From contig NZ_CP054923.1 in the NCBI RefSeq assembly GCF_013364215.1, positions 1,550,001-1,614,000 of the forward strand: DNA of 64,000 bases. The letters run 5' to 3'. This document shows, one piece after another, positions 16,127 to 24,361 of this stretch. The translations under genes and the position numbers were made by a program. Source of the stretch: Verrucosispora sp. NA02020. Its GTDB lineage: Bacteria; Actinomycetota; Actinomycetes; Mycobacteriales; Micromonosporaceae. The notes under the pieces were generated by a model. It was not told the origin of the DNA, made no database searches, and worked only from the letters and a program-made list of their open reading frames with translations. How positions within the stretch are numbered: position 1 is the first letter of the stretch; each line of letters begins with the position of its first letter.

Positions 16127-16534
16127 ATGTCCAGCGCGAGAGCCAGGAGCAGGCGGGCGACCCAGCCGGTGCCAGGCCAGGAGACCATGGCCCGTGCCGA
16201 CGCCGCGCACACCACCTGCGGCGGCGCCGGCATGCCGTCCACGGCGAGGGTGCTGTTCGCCGTGGTCAGCGCGAACGGTGTCCTGGTCCGGGGGATGGGC
16301 GCCGCGACCGCCGACCGGTTGAGCACCGGGATGTACCAGGTGGTCTTCGACCAGGACGTGACCGCCGCCGGATGCGTCGGCACGGTGGGGCTGTCGGGCA
16401 GCTCGGGGCTGGCGCCGTCCGGCCAGATCGCCGTGGCCGGGCGTACCGGCATCCCGAACGCGGTCTTCGTCACCACCTTCGACAGTGCCGGGGCCTCTGC
16501 CGACCGGCCCTTCCACCTGGCCGTCCTGGCGTAG
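16127..16534 (+). CDS. Hypothetical protein with a beta-strand repeat domain common in actinobacteria
   Basis: A 135-residue protein. Residues 40-135 (VLFAVVSANGVLVRGMG, GMYQVVFDQDV, PNAVFVTTFDSAG, ADRPFHLAVLA) resemble a short beta domain I have seen in many Streptomyces and Micromonospora hypothetical proteins, often at the C-terminus of longer ones. Function unknown. The start at ATG 16127 follows GAGAGGAG. There is no signal peptide. An A/T-richer upstream stretch may hold its promoter. Confidence 0.65.
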   Translation: MSSARARSRRATQPVPGQETMARADAAHTTCGGAGMPSTARVLFAVVSANGVLVRGMGAATADRLSTGMYQVVFDQDVTAAGCVGTVGLSGSSGLAPSGQIAVAGRTGIPNAVFVTTFDSAGASADRPFHLAVLA

Positions 16535-16822
16535 CCGTGGAGTGCACCGTCCCGGCGTGGCCGCACGGACGGGGCACCGACCGAGGTCCGGGCACGAGCG
16601 CACGGCGCCGTTCGATCCGAGGACCCGAACGTCGCCGCGCTCAGCCGTCTCCCGCCACCGCAGCCGTACGGCGGTACGTCGACGGGGACCTGGCATGGCC
16701 GACCAGTGCCGGCCGGTCGTGTCGATCCCCGTTCGGCGTGCCTCCAAACCCTCGGATCGTGCGCAATTCCACTATCTGCAAGTCCCGGCGTGGAGCGGGT
16801 CGCAACGGGGTATGTCCCCGTC

Positions 16823-17215
16823 ATGGAGCACTTCACTATCGCCACGGTCGCCGAGAAGAGCCCGGACTTCCGGCGCGTGCTGTGGACCGGGAAGCACACC
16901 CAACTGGTGATCATGACGATTCCGGCGGGCGGTGAGATCGGCGAGGAGGTCCACGAGGACATCGACCAGATCCTCACCTTCGTCAGCGGCACCGGCGAGG
17001 CCCGGGTGGCCGGCGAGAAGCGCGAGGTCGTGCAGGGAGACCTCGTGGTGGTGCCGGCCGGGACGAAGCACAACTTCGTCAACACCGGGCCGAACCCGCT
17101 GGTGCTCTACACCGTCTACGGGCCGCCGGAGCACGCCGACCAGGCGGTGCACAAGACGAAGGAGGAGGCCGACGCGGCCGAGGCCGCCGGCGAGGACGAG
17201 CCGCCGACCTCCTGA
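16823..17215 (+). CDS. Cupin-domain protein
   Basis: A 130-residue single-domain cupin. Motif 1 is EIGEEVHEDIDQILTFVSGTGE (residues 36 onward; His, Asp and Gln at the metal positions), and motif 2 is GDLVVVPAGTKHNFVNTG. The set H, D/Q, H fits a metal-binding cupin of the mannose-6-phosphate isomerase-like class. The reaction is unknown. The C-terminus is acidic. An ACGGGG-5-CCCCGT inverted repeat (16805-16821) ends one base before the start codon and could be an operator or hinder ribosome access. Confidence 0.85.
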   Translation: MEHFTIATVAEKSPDFRRVLWTGKHTQLVIMTIPAGGEIGEEVHEDIDQILTFVSGTGEARVAGEKREVVQGDLVVVPAGTKHNFVNTGPNPLVLYTVYGPPEHADQAVHKTKEEADAAEAAGEDEPPTS

Positions 17216-17282
17216 CCCGTCCCGCCGGCCCGGGCCTCCTCCGCCGGCGTGATGTGGACGAGGATCCGGGTACGCGCACCGG

Positions 17283-19079
17283 ATGGTGCAGCCGCCGATC
17301 TCCGACTACGCGTTCCTCTCCGACTGTCGATCGGGGGCGTTGGTCGGGCGGGACGGCTCCGTCGACTGGTGGTGCCCGAACAGGTTCGACTCGCCCGCCG
17401 TGTTCGCCCGGCTGCTCGACGCCGACGGCGGCCACTGGCGGCTCGCGCCGGTCGCCGCCGGGAGCGCCGGACACCGGGTGCAGCGGGCGTACCGACCGGA
17501 CACCCTGGTGCTGCGGACCGTGCACCGGACCCCGGAGGGCAGCGTCGCGGTGACCGACGCGCTCGCCGCCGAGGCCGGTGCCCGGGGCCACGAACTCGGC
17601 CTGCGGTCGCCGGCCGTGCTGCTCCGCGTCGTGGAAGGACTCTCCGGCCGGGTACGAATGGCGCTCGACTTCCGGCCCCGGCCGGAGAACAGCCTGCTCA
17701 CCCCTTACTTCTGCGAACTCGACGACGGTGGGGTGCGGGCCGTCGCCGGGCCGGTCGAGTTGACGCTGCGCTGCGCCGGGATGCGGCTGACCGCCGAGCA
17801 CGACCGGGTGCGGCACGTCTTCGAGGTCGACGAGGGGCAGGTGCTCGGCTTCGAGGTCGCGTACGCCCCCGCCTACGGCGAACGGCCCCCCGCGCTGGAC
17901 CCGGTCCGGCGGCTGGCGGACACCGTGCAGGCCTGGCGCTCCTTCCGCGACACGCACCACTACGACGGCCGGTACCCGGACCTGGTCCGACAGAGTGCGA
18001 CCGTGCTCATCGGCCTCACGTACGCCCGCAGTGGCGCGGTCGTCGCGGCACCGACCACGTCGTTGCCGGAACGCGTCGGCGGTGACCGCAACTACGACTA
18101 CCGCTTCTCCTGGCTGCGCGACTTCGCGATGACGATGCGCGCGCTGTGGGTGGCGGCCTGCCCCACCGAGGCGTCCCGGCTGTTCGACTGGTCGGCCCGC
18201 TCGATCGGCCGGATCGGTGCCGATCCGGTGCCGGTGATGTTCGGCCCGGAAGGGGAACGGGACGTCTCCGAGCACGACTGCCCCGGCCTGACCGGCTACG
18301 CGGGCAGCTCCCCGGTACGCGTCGGCAACGACGCCTGGCGGCAGCGCCAACTGGACGTACCGGGCGAGATGGTGTCGGCGGTGTGGCGTCTGCGCGACTA
18401 CCTCGGCGAGCCGTTCGGCACCGAGGTGCGGGAGATGGTGCTCGGCCTCACCGAACAGGTGGCCGCCACCTGGCACCTGCCGGACCGGGGCATGTGGGAG
18501 ACCCGCGACACCGACCGGCACTACGTGGCGTCGAAGGCGCTCTGCTGGGTGGCGATGGACAAGGCCGTACGGCTGGCACCCCACCTCGGCGAGCGGGCCG
18601 ACCCACGACGCTGGGCGGGCGTCCGGGACGAGATCCGCGCCACCGTGCTCCGCGACGGCTTCAGCCGGGAGCGGGGTGTCTTCACCGGCGCGTTCGGTTC
18701 GCCCGAGCTGGACGCCGCGGTGCTGTACCTGCCGGTGGTGGGCTTCCTGCCGGCGACCGACCCACGGATGCGCGCGACCATCGACGCCGTCGAGCGGGAA
18801 CTCGGCGGCGAGGGCGGCCTGATCCGCCGCTGGGACACCGACCCGGCCGGCTTCCTGCTCTGCTCGTTCTGGCTGGTGGAGTGCCTGGTGCTGGCCGGCG
18901 AACAGGAGCGGGCGGCCCGGCTGTTCACGCAGGTGGCCGGGCACGCCAACGACGTCGGCCTGTTCAGCGAGCAGATCGACCTGACCACCGGCGCGCAGCT
19001 CGGCAACACCCCGCAGGCGCTGTCGCACATCGGCCTGGTCAACGCCGCCTGGCGGTTGACCGACCCGGCCGCCGAGTGA
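17283..19079 (+). CDS. Glycoside hydrolase family 15 (glucoamylase/trehalase-like)
   Basis: A 598-residue cytoplasmic enzyme. An N-terminal beta-sandwich domain (1-250, starting PISDYAFLSDCRSGALVGRDGSVDWWC) precedes an (alpha/alpha)6 barrel with YDYRFSWLRD, GNDAWRQRQLDVPGE, DRGMWETRD and GLFSEQID. Acidic residues in LDVPGE and FSEQID are the likely general acid and base of the GH15 fold. Actinobacterial members of this length include trehalases as well as glucan-hydrolysing enzymes, so trehalose or an alpha-glucan is the likely substrate. ATG 17283 gives the family N-terminus. It converges with the gene at 19098. Confidence 0.9.
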   Translation: MVQPPISDYAFLSDCRSGALVGRDGSVDWWCPNRFDSPAVFARLLDADGGHWRLAPVAAGSAGHRVQRAYRPDTLVLRTVHRTPEGSVAVTDALAAEAGARGHELGLRSPAVLLRVVEGLSGRVRMALDFRPRPENSLLTPYFCELDDGGVRAVAGPVELTLRCAGMRLTAEHDRVRHVFEVDEGQVLGFEVAYAPAYGERPPALDPVRRLADTVQAWRSFRDTHHYDGRYPDLVRQSATVLIGLTYARSGAVVAAPTTSLPERVGGDRNYDYRFSWLRDFAMTMRALWVAACPTEASRLFDWSARSIGRIGADPVPVMFGPEGERDVSEHDCPGLTGYAGSSPVRVGNDAWRQRQLDVPGEMVSAVWRLRDYLGEPFGTEVREMVLGLTEQVAATWHLPDRGMWETRDTDRHYVASKALCWVAMDKAVRLAPHLGERADPRRWAGVRDEIRATVLRDGFSRERGVFTGAFGSPELDAAVLYLPVVGFLPATDPRMRATIDAVERELGGEGGLIRRWDTDPAGFLLCSFWLVECLVLAGEQERAARLFTQVAGHANDVGLFSEQIDLTTGAQLGNTPQALSHIGLVNAAWRLTDPAAE

Positions 19080-19097
19080 CCGGCCGGGCGTCGCGCG

Positions 19098-20291
19098 TCA
19101 GGCGGGCAGCAGCGGTACGCCGCTCACGTCCACCGTCTCCGGATACTTCAGCCCGGTCCCGGTGTTGAGCACCACCACCCGCTCGCCCGCGCGGATCCAG
19201 CCACCGGCGCGCAACCTGCGGGCGGCGGTCAGACAGGCCGCCCCCTCCGGGCAGAGCAGCAGCCCCTCACGAGCCGCGAAGTCCCGCAGGTCGGCGAGGA
19301 TCTCGGCGTCGTCCACCGCGATCGCGGTCCCGGCGGTGGCGCGTACCGCGGCCAGGATCAACTCGTCGCCGAGCGGCGCCGGCACGGTGATGCCGAACGC
19401 CACCGTGTGCGCGTCCGCCCACGGCTGCGCCCGGTCCTCGCCGGCCGCGAACGCGCGCACGATCGGCGCGCAGCCGGTCGACTGCACCGCCACCAGCCGG
19501 GGCAGTCTGTCCTCGACCCAGCCCAACTCGCGCAGCTCACCGAGCGCCTTGTGGATGCCGATCAGCCCCACCCCGCCGCCGGTCGGATAGATGATCACAT
19601 CGGGCACCTGCCAGCCCAACTGCTCGACGATCTCGTACCCCATCGTCTTCTTGCCTTCGAGGCGGTACGGCTCGCGCAGCGTACCGGCGTCGAAGATGGA
19701 ACCGCCCGAGGCCGCGACGAGCGCGGCGACCTGCCGCCCGGCGTCGCCGATCAGCCCGTCCACCAGGCGCAGGTCCGCCCCGGCGGCCACGCACTCGCGG
19801 CGGCAGATGGTCGGCGCGGACAGCGGCATGGCGATGGTCGCGCCCATCCCGGCGCGGGCCGCGTAGGTGGCCCACGCGGCGCCCGCGTTGCCGTTGGTCG
19901 GCATGGCGATCCGCCGCACCCCCAGCTCCCGGGCCCGGGACACCCCCACCGCCGCGCCGCGCGCCTTGAACGAGCCGGTCGGGGTCAACCCCTCGTCCTT
20001 GACCAGCAGCTCGTCGACACCGATCTCCGCGCCGTACGCCGGAGCACGCAGCATCGGCGTCCAACCCTCACCGAGCGTGGTGACGTACGCCGGGTCCGCC
20101 ACCGGCAGCAGCTCCCGATAGCGCCACAGGTCGGCCGGGCGCAGCCCGAACCGTTCCGGCTCCACCGTCCGCCGCACCGCCGCCAGGTCGTAGCGGGCCA
20201 GCAGCGGCGAGCCGCACGAGCAGAGGTTCTGCGGTACGCCGGAGTCGTGCTCGGTGCCGCAGCGCGGGCACTCCAAGTGGGTCAGGTGCAC
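19098..20291 (-). CDS. Threonine-synthase-like PLP enzyme
   Basis: A 397-residue fold-type II PLP enzyme. The N-terminus has a zinc-ribbon-like CPRCG and CSCGS pair (residues 8-30); the PLP lysine is in TPTGSFKARG; PTNGNAGAAWA binds the substrate carboxylate, and PTGGGVG holds the cofactor phosphate. Annotated relatives convert O-phosphohomoserine to threonine, but this zinc-ribbon group includes paralogues of uncertain substrate. The canonical biosynthetic gene may lie elsewhere. GTG 20291 is chosen for its GAGGGGG site; it starts 11 bases after the ligase-like gene ends. Confidence 0.82.
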   Translation of the reverse strand: MHLTHLECPRCGTEHDSGVPQNLCSCGSPLLARYDLAAVRRTVEPERFGLRPADLWRYRELLPVADPAYVTTLGEGWTPMLRAPAYGAEIGVDELLVKDEGLTPTGSFKARGAAVGVSRARELGVRRIAMPTNGNAGAAWATYAARAGMGATIAMPLSAPTICRRECVAAGADLRLVDGLIGDAGRQVAALVAASGGSIFDAGTLREPYRLEGKKTMGYEIVEQLGWQVPDVIIYPTGGGVGLIGIHKALGELRELGWVEDRLPRLVAVQSTGCAPIVRAFAAGEDRAQPWADAHTVAFGITVPAPLGDELILAAVRATAGTAIAVDDAEILADLRDFAAREGLLLCPEGAACLTAARRLRAGGWIRAGERVVVLNTGTGLKYPETVDVSGVPLLPA

Positions 20292-20301
20292 GATGGCCCC
20301 C

Positions 20302-21345
20302 TCAGCTCGCGTCGACGCTGCGCCATGCCGGGCTGCGTCGTCCGGGCTCGTAACCGGAATCCAGCCGCTTCGCCACGACCCCGGGCAACCCCTGCTCACG
20401 GGCGGTACGCAGGGCTTCGGCGCCGGTGCCGGGGAACCACGGCGGAGTCTGCCAGTGCGGCCCGGCCAGCGCCAGACCGTCGAGCAACTCCCGGCGCTGT
20501 GGATAGGGCAGGTCGACGCTGCTCACGCCCTCCAGCCAGAGCAGGTCGACCAGCAGATACTGGGCGTCGGAGGTGCTCCGGCCACCCCGGGCGGGTCGAA
20601 CCCGGCCGGTCCTGTCGATGCGGACCAGGACGCCGTCGAGCACCGCCTCGGTCGGTGCCAGCGCCTCGGCCATCGGGCGCAGCCAGGGGTACCCGCCGGT
20701 GATCTCCGCCCCGTCCTCGGCGAGCAGCCGCAACCGCCCGCCCGACACGTACGCCGTCGCGCGTACCCCGTCCCAGCGCAGCTCGTACCCCCAGTCGGCC
20801 TGGTCGGCGGGGAGCCGGCGGGCGGGTGTGGGGCGCATCGGCGCGACCTGCTCGGGCATGCTGGTCCAGCCGGGCGGCGGCGGATCGGTGCGTCGCACCA
20901 TCCAGTCCCGGCCGTCGCGGCCACCGGCGGCGAACAGCACGTACCGCCCGGTGGTGCGCCGGCCGCGCAGCTCCACCACCACCTCGCGCTCCTGCCACTT
21001 CTCGCAGCGGTAGGTGCCCCGATCGTGAACGATCATGCGTCCGCCGCCGTACTCGCCGGCCGGGATCTCACCGGAGAAGTCCAGGTACTCCATCGGGTGG
21101 TCCTCGGTGTGCACGGCCAGGTGGTTGCGGCCCGGCTCGCGGGGCAGCCCGCGTGGCACCGCCCACGAGGCCAGCACCCCGTCGTGCTCCAGCCGCAGAT
21201 CCCAGTGCAGGCTGCGGGCGTGGTGCTGCTGGATGACGAAGCGGCCCCGGTCCGCGCCGGCCCGGCGACTCCGGGACGCCGGCACCGGTTCCGGGGTACG
21301 CGCCGCGTCGCGCTTGCGCCGGTACTCCTCCAGCCGGTCAGCCAC
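20302..21345 (-). CDS. LigD-like 3'-phosphoesterase fused to a degenerate ATP-ligase domain
   Basis: A 347-residue protein. Residues 30-145 form the LigD phosphoesterase domain with its expected metal/catalytic set: His41/42, His47, Asp49 and Arg51 in HHARSLHWDLRLE, then EDHP (His83) and Tyr87. Residues 170-347 resemble the ligase adenylation domain, but motif I reads ELRWDG where the nucleotide-accepting Lys should be (Arg190), the EGVVAK block reads PGVVAK, the WxKxK motif is WRSVDAS, and no OB domain follows. It may trim 3' ends in repair but should not ligate. It is followed by the threonine-synthase-like gene. Confidence 0.82.
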   Translation of the reverse strand: MADRLEEYRRKRDAARTPEPVPASRSRRAGADRGRFVIQQHHARSLHWDLRLEHDGVLASWAVPRGLPREPGRNHLAVHTEDHPMEYLDFSGEIPAGEYGGGRMIVHDRGTYRCEKWQEREVVVELRGRRTTGRYVLFAAGGRDGRDWMVRRTDPPPPGWTSMPEQVAPMRPTPARRLPADQADWGYELRWDGVRATAYVSGGRLRLLAEDGAEITGGYPWLRPMAEALAPTEAVLDGVLVRIDRTGRVRPARGGRSTSDAQYLLVDLLWLEGVSSVDLPYPQRRELLDGLALAGPHWQTPPWFPGTGAEALRTAREQGLPGVVAKRLDSGYEPGRRSPAWRSVDAS

Positions 21346-21423
21346 GATGACATTCTCCGGCAAACCGGGGCGGCGTGCCCGGGTCCGGGAATGGCGGCGA
21401 CGATCAGGGGTAGAACAGTCGGT

Positions 21424-22209
21424 ATGGACCACGTCGACCAGCCCACCGCCGTCCTCCCCGGTGACGTCCGAATCCCCCTGCTCGGTTTCGGCACCTGGCA
21501 GGCCACCGGTGAGACCGGCTACAAGGCGGTGCTCGCCGCGCTGGACGCGGGCTACCGGCACATCGACACCGCCACCATGTACGGCAACGAGGAGGAGGTC
21601 GGCCGAGCGGTCCGCGAGAGCGGGCTGCGCCGCGAGGACGTCTTCATCACCACCAAACTGCCGGCCGACCAGGTCGGTCGGGAACGCGAGACGATCGAGG
21701 CGAGCCTGCGCGCCCTCGGCCTCGACTACGTCGACCTGTGGCTGCTGCACTGGCCGCCCAGCGACCCCGGCGCCCTGATCCCGACCTGGCGCGAGATGCT
21801 CGCCGCCCGGGACGCGAACCTGGCCCGCGCGGTCGGCGTGAGCAACTTCAGCACCCCGCAGATCGACGAGCTGATCCAGGCCACCGAGGAGAACCCGGCG
21901 GTCAACCAGATCAAGTGGAGCCCCCGGCTGTACGACCGGCAGCGGCACGCCGAACACCGTGACCGGGGCGTGGTGCTGGAGGGCTACAGCCCGTTCAAGG
22001 CCAGCGACCTGTCGGACCCGGTGCTGACCCGGATCGCCGGCGCACACAACGTCTCGCCGGCCCAGGTGGTGCTGCGCTGGCACCTCGACCACGAGATCGT
22101 GGCGATCCCCAAGTCGGTGACCCCGGACCGGATCCGGGCCAACGCCGACGTCTTCGGCTTCTCCCTCACCGCCGAGGAGATCCGCGACATCGACGCACTG
22201 GGCTTGTGA
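21424..22209 (+). CDS. Aldo/keto reductase
   Basis: A 261-residue TIM-barrel NADPH-dependent reductase. The catalytic tetrad is visible: Asp and Tyr in DTATMYGN, Lys in TTKLPAD, and His in LLHWPP. NADPH-binding marks are GVSNFS and IPKSVTPDRIRAN. It is close in size to 2,5-diketogluconate reductase-type AKR5 enzymes. The substrate is probably a small aldehyde or ketone. It is divergent from the LigD-like gene, and a palindromic repeat lies directly after the stop. Confidence 0.92.
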   Translation: MDHVDQPTAVLPGDVRIPLLGFGTWQATGETGYKAVLAALDAGYRHIDTATMYGNEEEVGRAVRESGLRREDVFITTKLPADQVGRERETIEASLRALGLDYVDLWLLHWPPSDPGALIPTWREMLAARDANLARAVGVSNFSTPQIDELIQATEENPAVNQIKWSPRLYDRQRHAEHRDRGVVLEGYSPFKASDLSDPVLTRIAGAHNVSPAQVVLRWHLDHEIVAIPKSVTPDRIRANADVFGFSLTAEEIRDIDALGL

Positions 22210-22215
22210 CTCTGT

Positions 22216-22275
22216 GAAAGGAGGGGTCCCCTGCTAACGCCTCGTGCATAGCAGGGGACCCCTTTTAACGTCAGG
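22216..22275. repeat. Palindromic intergenic repeat, copy B
   Basis: It has the same layout as copies A, C and D: GGGGTCCCCTGCTA, a CGCCTCGTGCATA spacer, then the reverse arm, ending in a CGTCAGG tail. It lies between two genes that end toward each other and carries the TGA stop of the acetyltransferase, so it may be a two-way terminator. Confidence 0.85.
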
Positions 22276-22792
22276 AGCGGGTGCAGGGCGTCACCGAGCC
22301 GCCGCGTTCCCAGCGGTGCAGCACGAGCCGGCGTCGTCCCTCGTCGACGACGACCGGCTCGTCACCGGTCGGCCGGTAGCCGACCGCCCGAGCGGTGGCC
22401 ATGCTGCCCGTATTGTCCGCCTCGATCTCCAGGTACGTCGTGGGCAGGCCCGGGATCGAGTCGGCGTACGCGGTCAGCAGTCGCAGCGCCCGGGCGGCCA
22501 GCCGCTCGCCCCGATAGGGCGGCCCGACCGCGTACCCGATGCCGCCGGTGACCAGGTTGAGCATCACCTCGCCCCGGGCCAGGTCGTCGGCGTCGGTGAC
22601 GGCCAGGTACAGCCGGTCGCGGGAGGCCCGCGCCTTCGCCAGGTACGCCTCGGCCGCGGCCCGGTCGAAGGGCGTGGCGACCGGTAGCCGATGGGCCATC
22701 TCCGGATGATCGAAGATCACGACGAGCTGGGGCAGGTCGTGTACCGCCCACGGGCGCAGCACGAGCCCGTCGCCGTCGAGGCGAATCTGCAC
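22271..22792 (-). CDS. GNAT-family N-acetyltransferase
   Basis: A 173-residue acetyltransferase of the RimJ/RimL-like group. Seen are the N-terminal LVLRPW strand and PQLVVIFDHPEM, the acetyl-CoA-binding loop YRGERLAARALRLL (like Q/R-x-x-G-x-A), and the late ADNTGSMATARAVGYRPTG. It may acetylate protein N-termini or small amines; the substrate is unknown. Repeat copies B and C flank the gene. The last residues CTRS-stop are shared with the next gene upstream, probably because a similar repeat edge codes both. Confidence 0.85.
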   Translation of the reverse strand: MQIRLDGDGLVLRPWAVHDLPQLVVIFDHPEMAHRLPVATPFDRAAAEAYLAKARASRDRLYLAVTDADDLARGEVMLNLVTGGIGYAVGPPYRGERLAARALRLLTAYADSIPGLPTTYLEIEADNTGSMATARAVGYRPTGDEPVVVDEGRRRLVLHRWERGGSVTPCTRS

Positions 22793-22817
22793 GGCCTCGG
22801 TCCTCTCGCCGGCTGGA

Positions 22818-22878
22818 TGTTAGGAAGGGTCCCCTCCTATGCACGAGGCGTTAGGAGGGGACCCTTCCTTACATCAGG
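22818..22878. repeat. Palindromic intergenic repeat, copy C
   Basis: This is the most regular copy: a 20-bp-class stem around AGGAAGGGTCCCCTCCTA with loop TGCACGAGGCG. It lies between the end of the cellulase and the start of the acetyltransferase (both minus strand) and likely ends cellulase transcription. Confidence 0.88.
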
Positions 22879-24000
22879 TTAGGAGCGGGTGCAGGTGGCG
22901 CCGTTGAGGGTGAAGGTGGTGGGGGAGGAGTACGACCCGCTCAGCGAGCCCTGGTAGCCGAAGCTGGCCGTGGCGCCGGGGGCGAGGGTGCCGTTCCAGG
23001 TGATGTTCCGCGCGGTCACCGAGGATCCGCTCTGGCTCACCGTGGCGTTCCAGGAGCTGGTGATCTGCTGTCCGGAGGGCAGTGAGTACGCCAGCGTCCA
23101 GCCGTTGAGGGTGCTCGACCCGGTGTTGGTGATCTGCACGTCGGCGGTGAAGCCGTTGTTCCACGAGTTGGCGGTGTACTTGACCGCGCACGCGCCGCTG
23201 CCCGAGGGCGGCGGGGTGGTGGTGGGCGGCGGGTTGGTGCCGCCGCCGTTGACCGAGGCCGAGAAGTTGGTGACGGCCAGGCCGGCGCCGCCCTGCCAGG
23301 GCTCGAAGCCGGCCTGGATGCTGGTCAGGTACCAGGAGTTGGTGATCGCGCCCCGGTTGCGGGTGTCGTTGATGAAGGCCAGCAGGTTGAGGTTCGCGCT
23401 GCTGATGGCCGACGGCGACAGGTACGAGATGACGTTGTTGGAGCCGTTGCTGCCGCGCCAGACCTCCCAGTTCCGGCCGTCGATGTTCGCGTTGCCGACG
23501 GGGGAGCCGATGGGCTGGATGGAGCCCTGGCGGTTGAGCCAGATCATGATCTCCATCTGGTTCACGCCGTCGCGCTTGGGCGACGGGTCGAGCCAGATGT
23601 CGTACGAGGCGTTGTAGGTGGCCCCGCTGACGTACCGGTAGTTGATGCTGCTGCTCGCGCTGCTGATCTGGCTGACCTGGATCGGCAGGTTGGTGCCGGG
23701 GGAGCAGTTGGTGTAGTGGCAACCGACGAAGACCGACGGGTACGCGGTGGGAGCGCCGTTGGTCGGGCTGCTGCCGTTCTGGGTTCTGATCTCGAAGCCG
23801 CTGCTGGTCACGTTGATGCACTGCTCGGCGGTGGTGCCCCAACGGTTGTTCTGCACCACGTAGCGGTTCTGGATCACCGTGCTGCCGTACTGCTCGCAGA
23901 TCAGGGTGTCGGCGGAGGCGGTGCCGCCGAGGGCCACGGCGACGGTGGAGCCGGCGGCGAGCAGGCCGACGGCCGTGATGGCCCGCAGGATACGTCTCAT
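22879..24000 (-). CDS. Secreted GH12 endoglucanase with CBM2
   Basis: A 373-residue cellulase resembling Streptomyces CelB. It has a signal peptide (MRRILRAITAVGLLAAG through ALGGTASA), a GH12 catalytic domain (32-255) with the nucleophile Glu in NQMEIMIWLN and acid/base Glu in AGFEPWQGG, a Pro/Thr linker, and a C-terminal CBM2 (275-373; Cys at both ends, surface Trp in SWNNGF, NGWTLAY and TWNGTL). It hydrolyses beta-1,4 glucans outside the cell. AAGGAG precedes the ATG at 24000. A CebR-type operator lies 90 bases upstream. Confidence 0.93.
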   Translation of the reverse strand: MRRILRAITAVGLLAAGSTVAVALGGTASADTLICEQYGSTVIQNRYVVQNNRWGTTAEQCINVTSSGFEIRTQNGSSPTNGAPTAYPSVFVGCHYTNCSPGTNLPIQVSQISSASSSINYRYVSGATYNASYDIWLDPSPKRDGVNQMEIMIWLNRQGSIQPIGSPVGNANIDGRNWEVWRGSNGSNNVISYLSPSAISSANLNLLAFINDTRNRGAITNSWYLTSIQAGFEPWQGGAGLAVTNFSASVNGGGTNPPPTTTPPPSGSGACAVKYTANSWNNGFTADVQITNTGSSTLNGWTLAYSLPSGQQITSSWNATVSQSGSSVTARNITWNGTLAPGATASFGYQGSLSGSYSSPTTFTLNGATCTRS

Positions 24001-24361
24001 GATGCTCCTTGCGCTGCGGCGTCAGGGACGCCGGGACGGTGTGCGAGTGGAGCGGAGGGAGGTGCTCGCCGCCGGGGGGTGGGTGGCTCCGGGAGCGCTC
24101 CCATGTGCTCATCGTCACATTTACATACTTGAAACAACGGGCGCAACCGACCGGGGTTATTGAGGGGAATTATGAGGTGTGTCACGTACGCGCCGACCGG
24201 TCGGCCGAAGGCCCCCGGCCGGGCGCTGGGCGGCGCCGACGGGAGGGATCGCCGCGCCGAGGGATGTCCGTCGTGGGCTGGTTGCCTCTGGCGTGCACCG
24301 ATTGCGCCGAGTAGTGTCTTGCCTCCAACGCGTGCCGACCACTCCGGAGGCGTACAACCCC
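24001..24361. other. Divergent intergenic region with cellulase operator
   Basis: This gap lies between the minus-strand cellulase and the plus-strand monooxygenase. It holds the cellulase ribosome binding site, a CebR-like box (24090-24103) and an unusually A/T-rich stretch (24115-24178) that may hold promoters. Toward the right end GGAGG precedes the monooxygenase start by 11 bases. No gene is seen. Confidence 0.55.
24090..24103 (-). promoter_or_regulatory. CebR-type cellulase operator
   Basis: The minus strand reads TGGGAGCGCTCCCG, which matches the known Streptomyces cellulase operator TGGGAGCGCTCCCA at 13 of 14 positions. In that system the LacI-type regulator CebR binds it and releases in the presence of cello-oligosaccharides. 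It is placed upstream of the GH12 gene, as expected. CebR itself is not in the window. Confidence 0.85.

Noticed and set aside
16535..16822. A further small gene in the gap before the cupin
   Set aside because: Frames here lack ribosome binding sites and conserved-looking sequence; the cupin frame opens upstream but its family start is at 16823.
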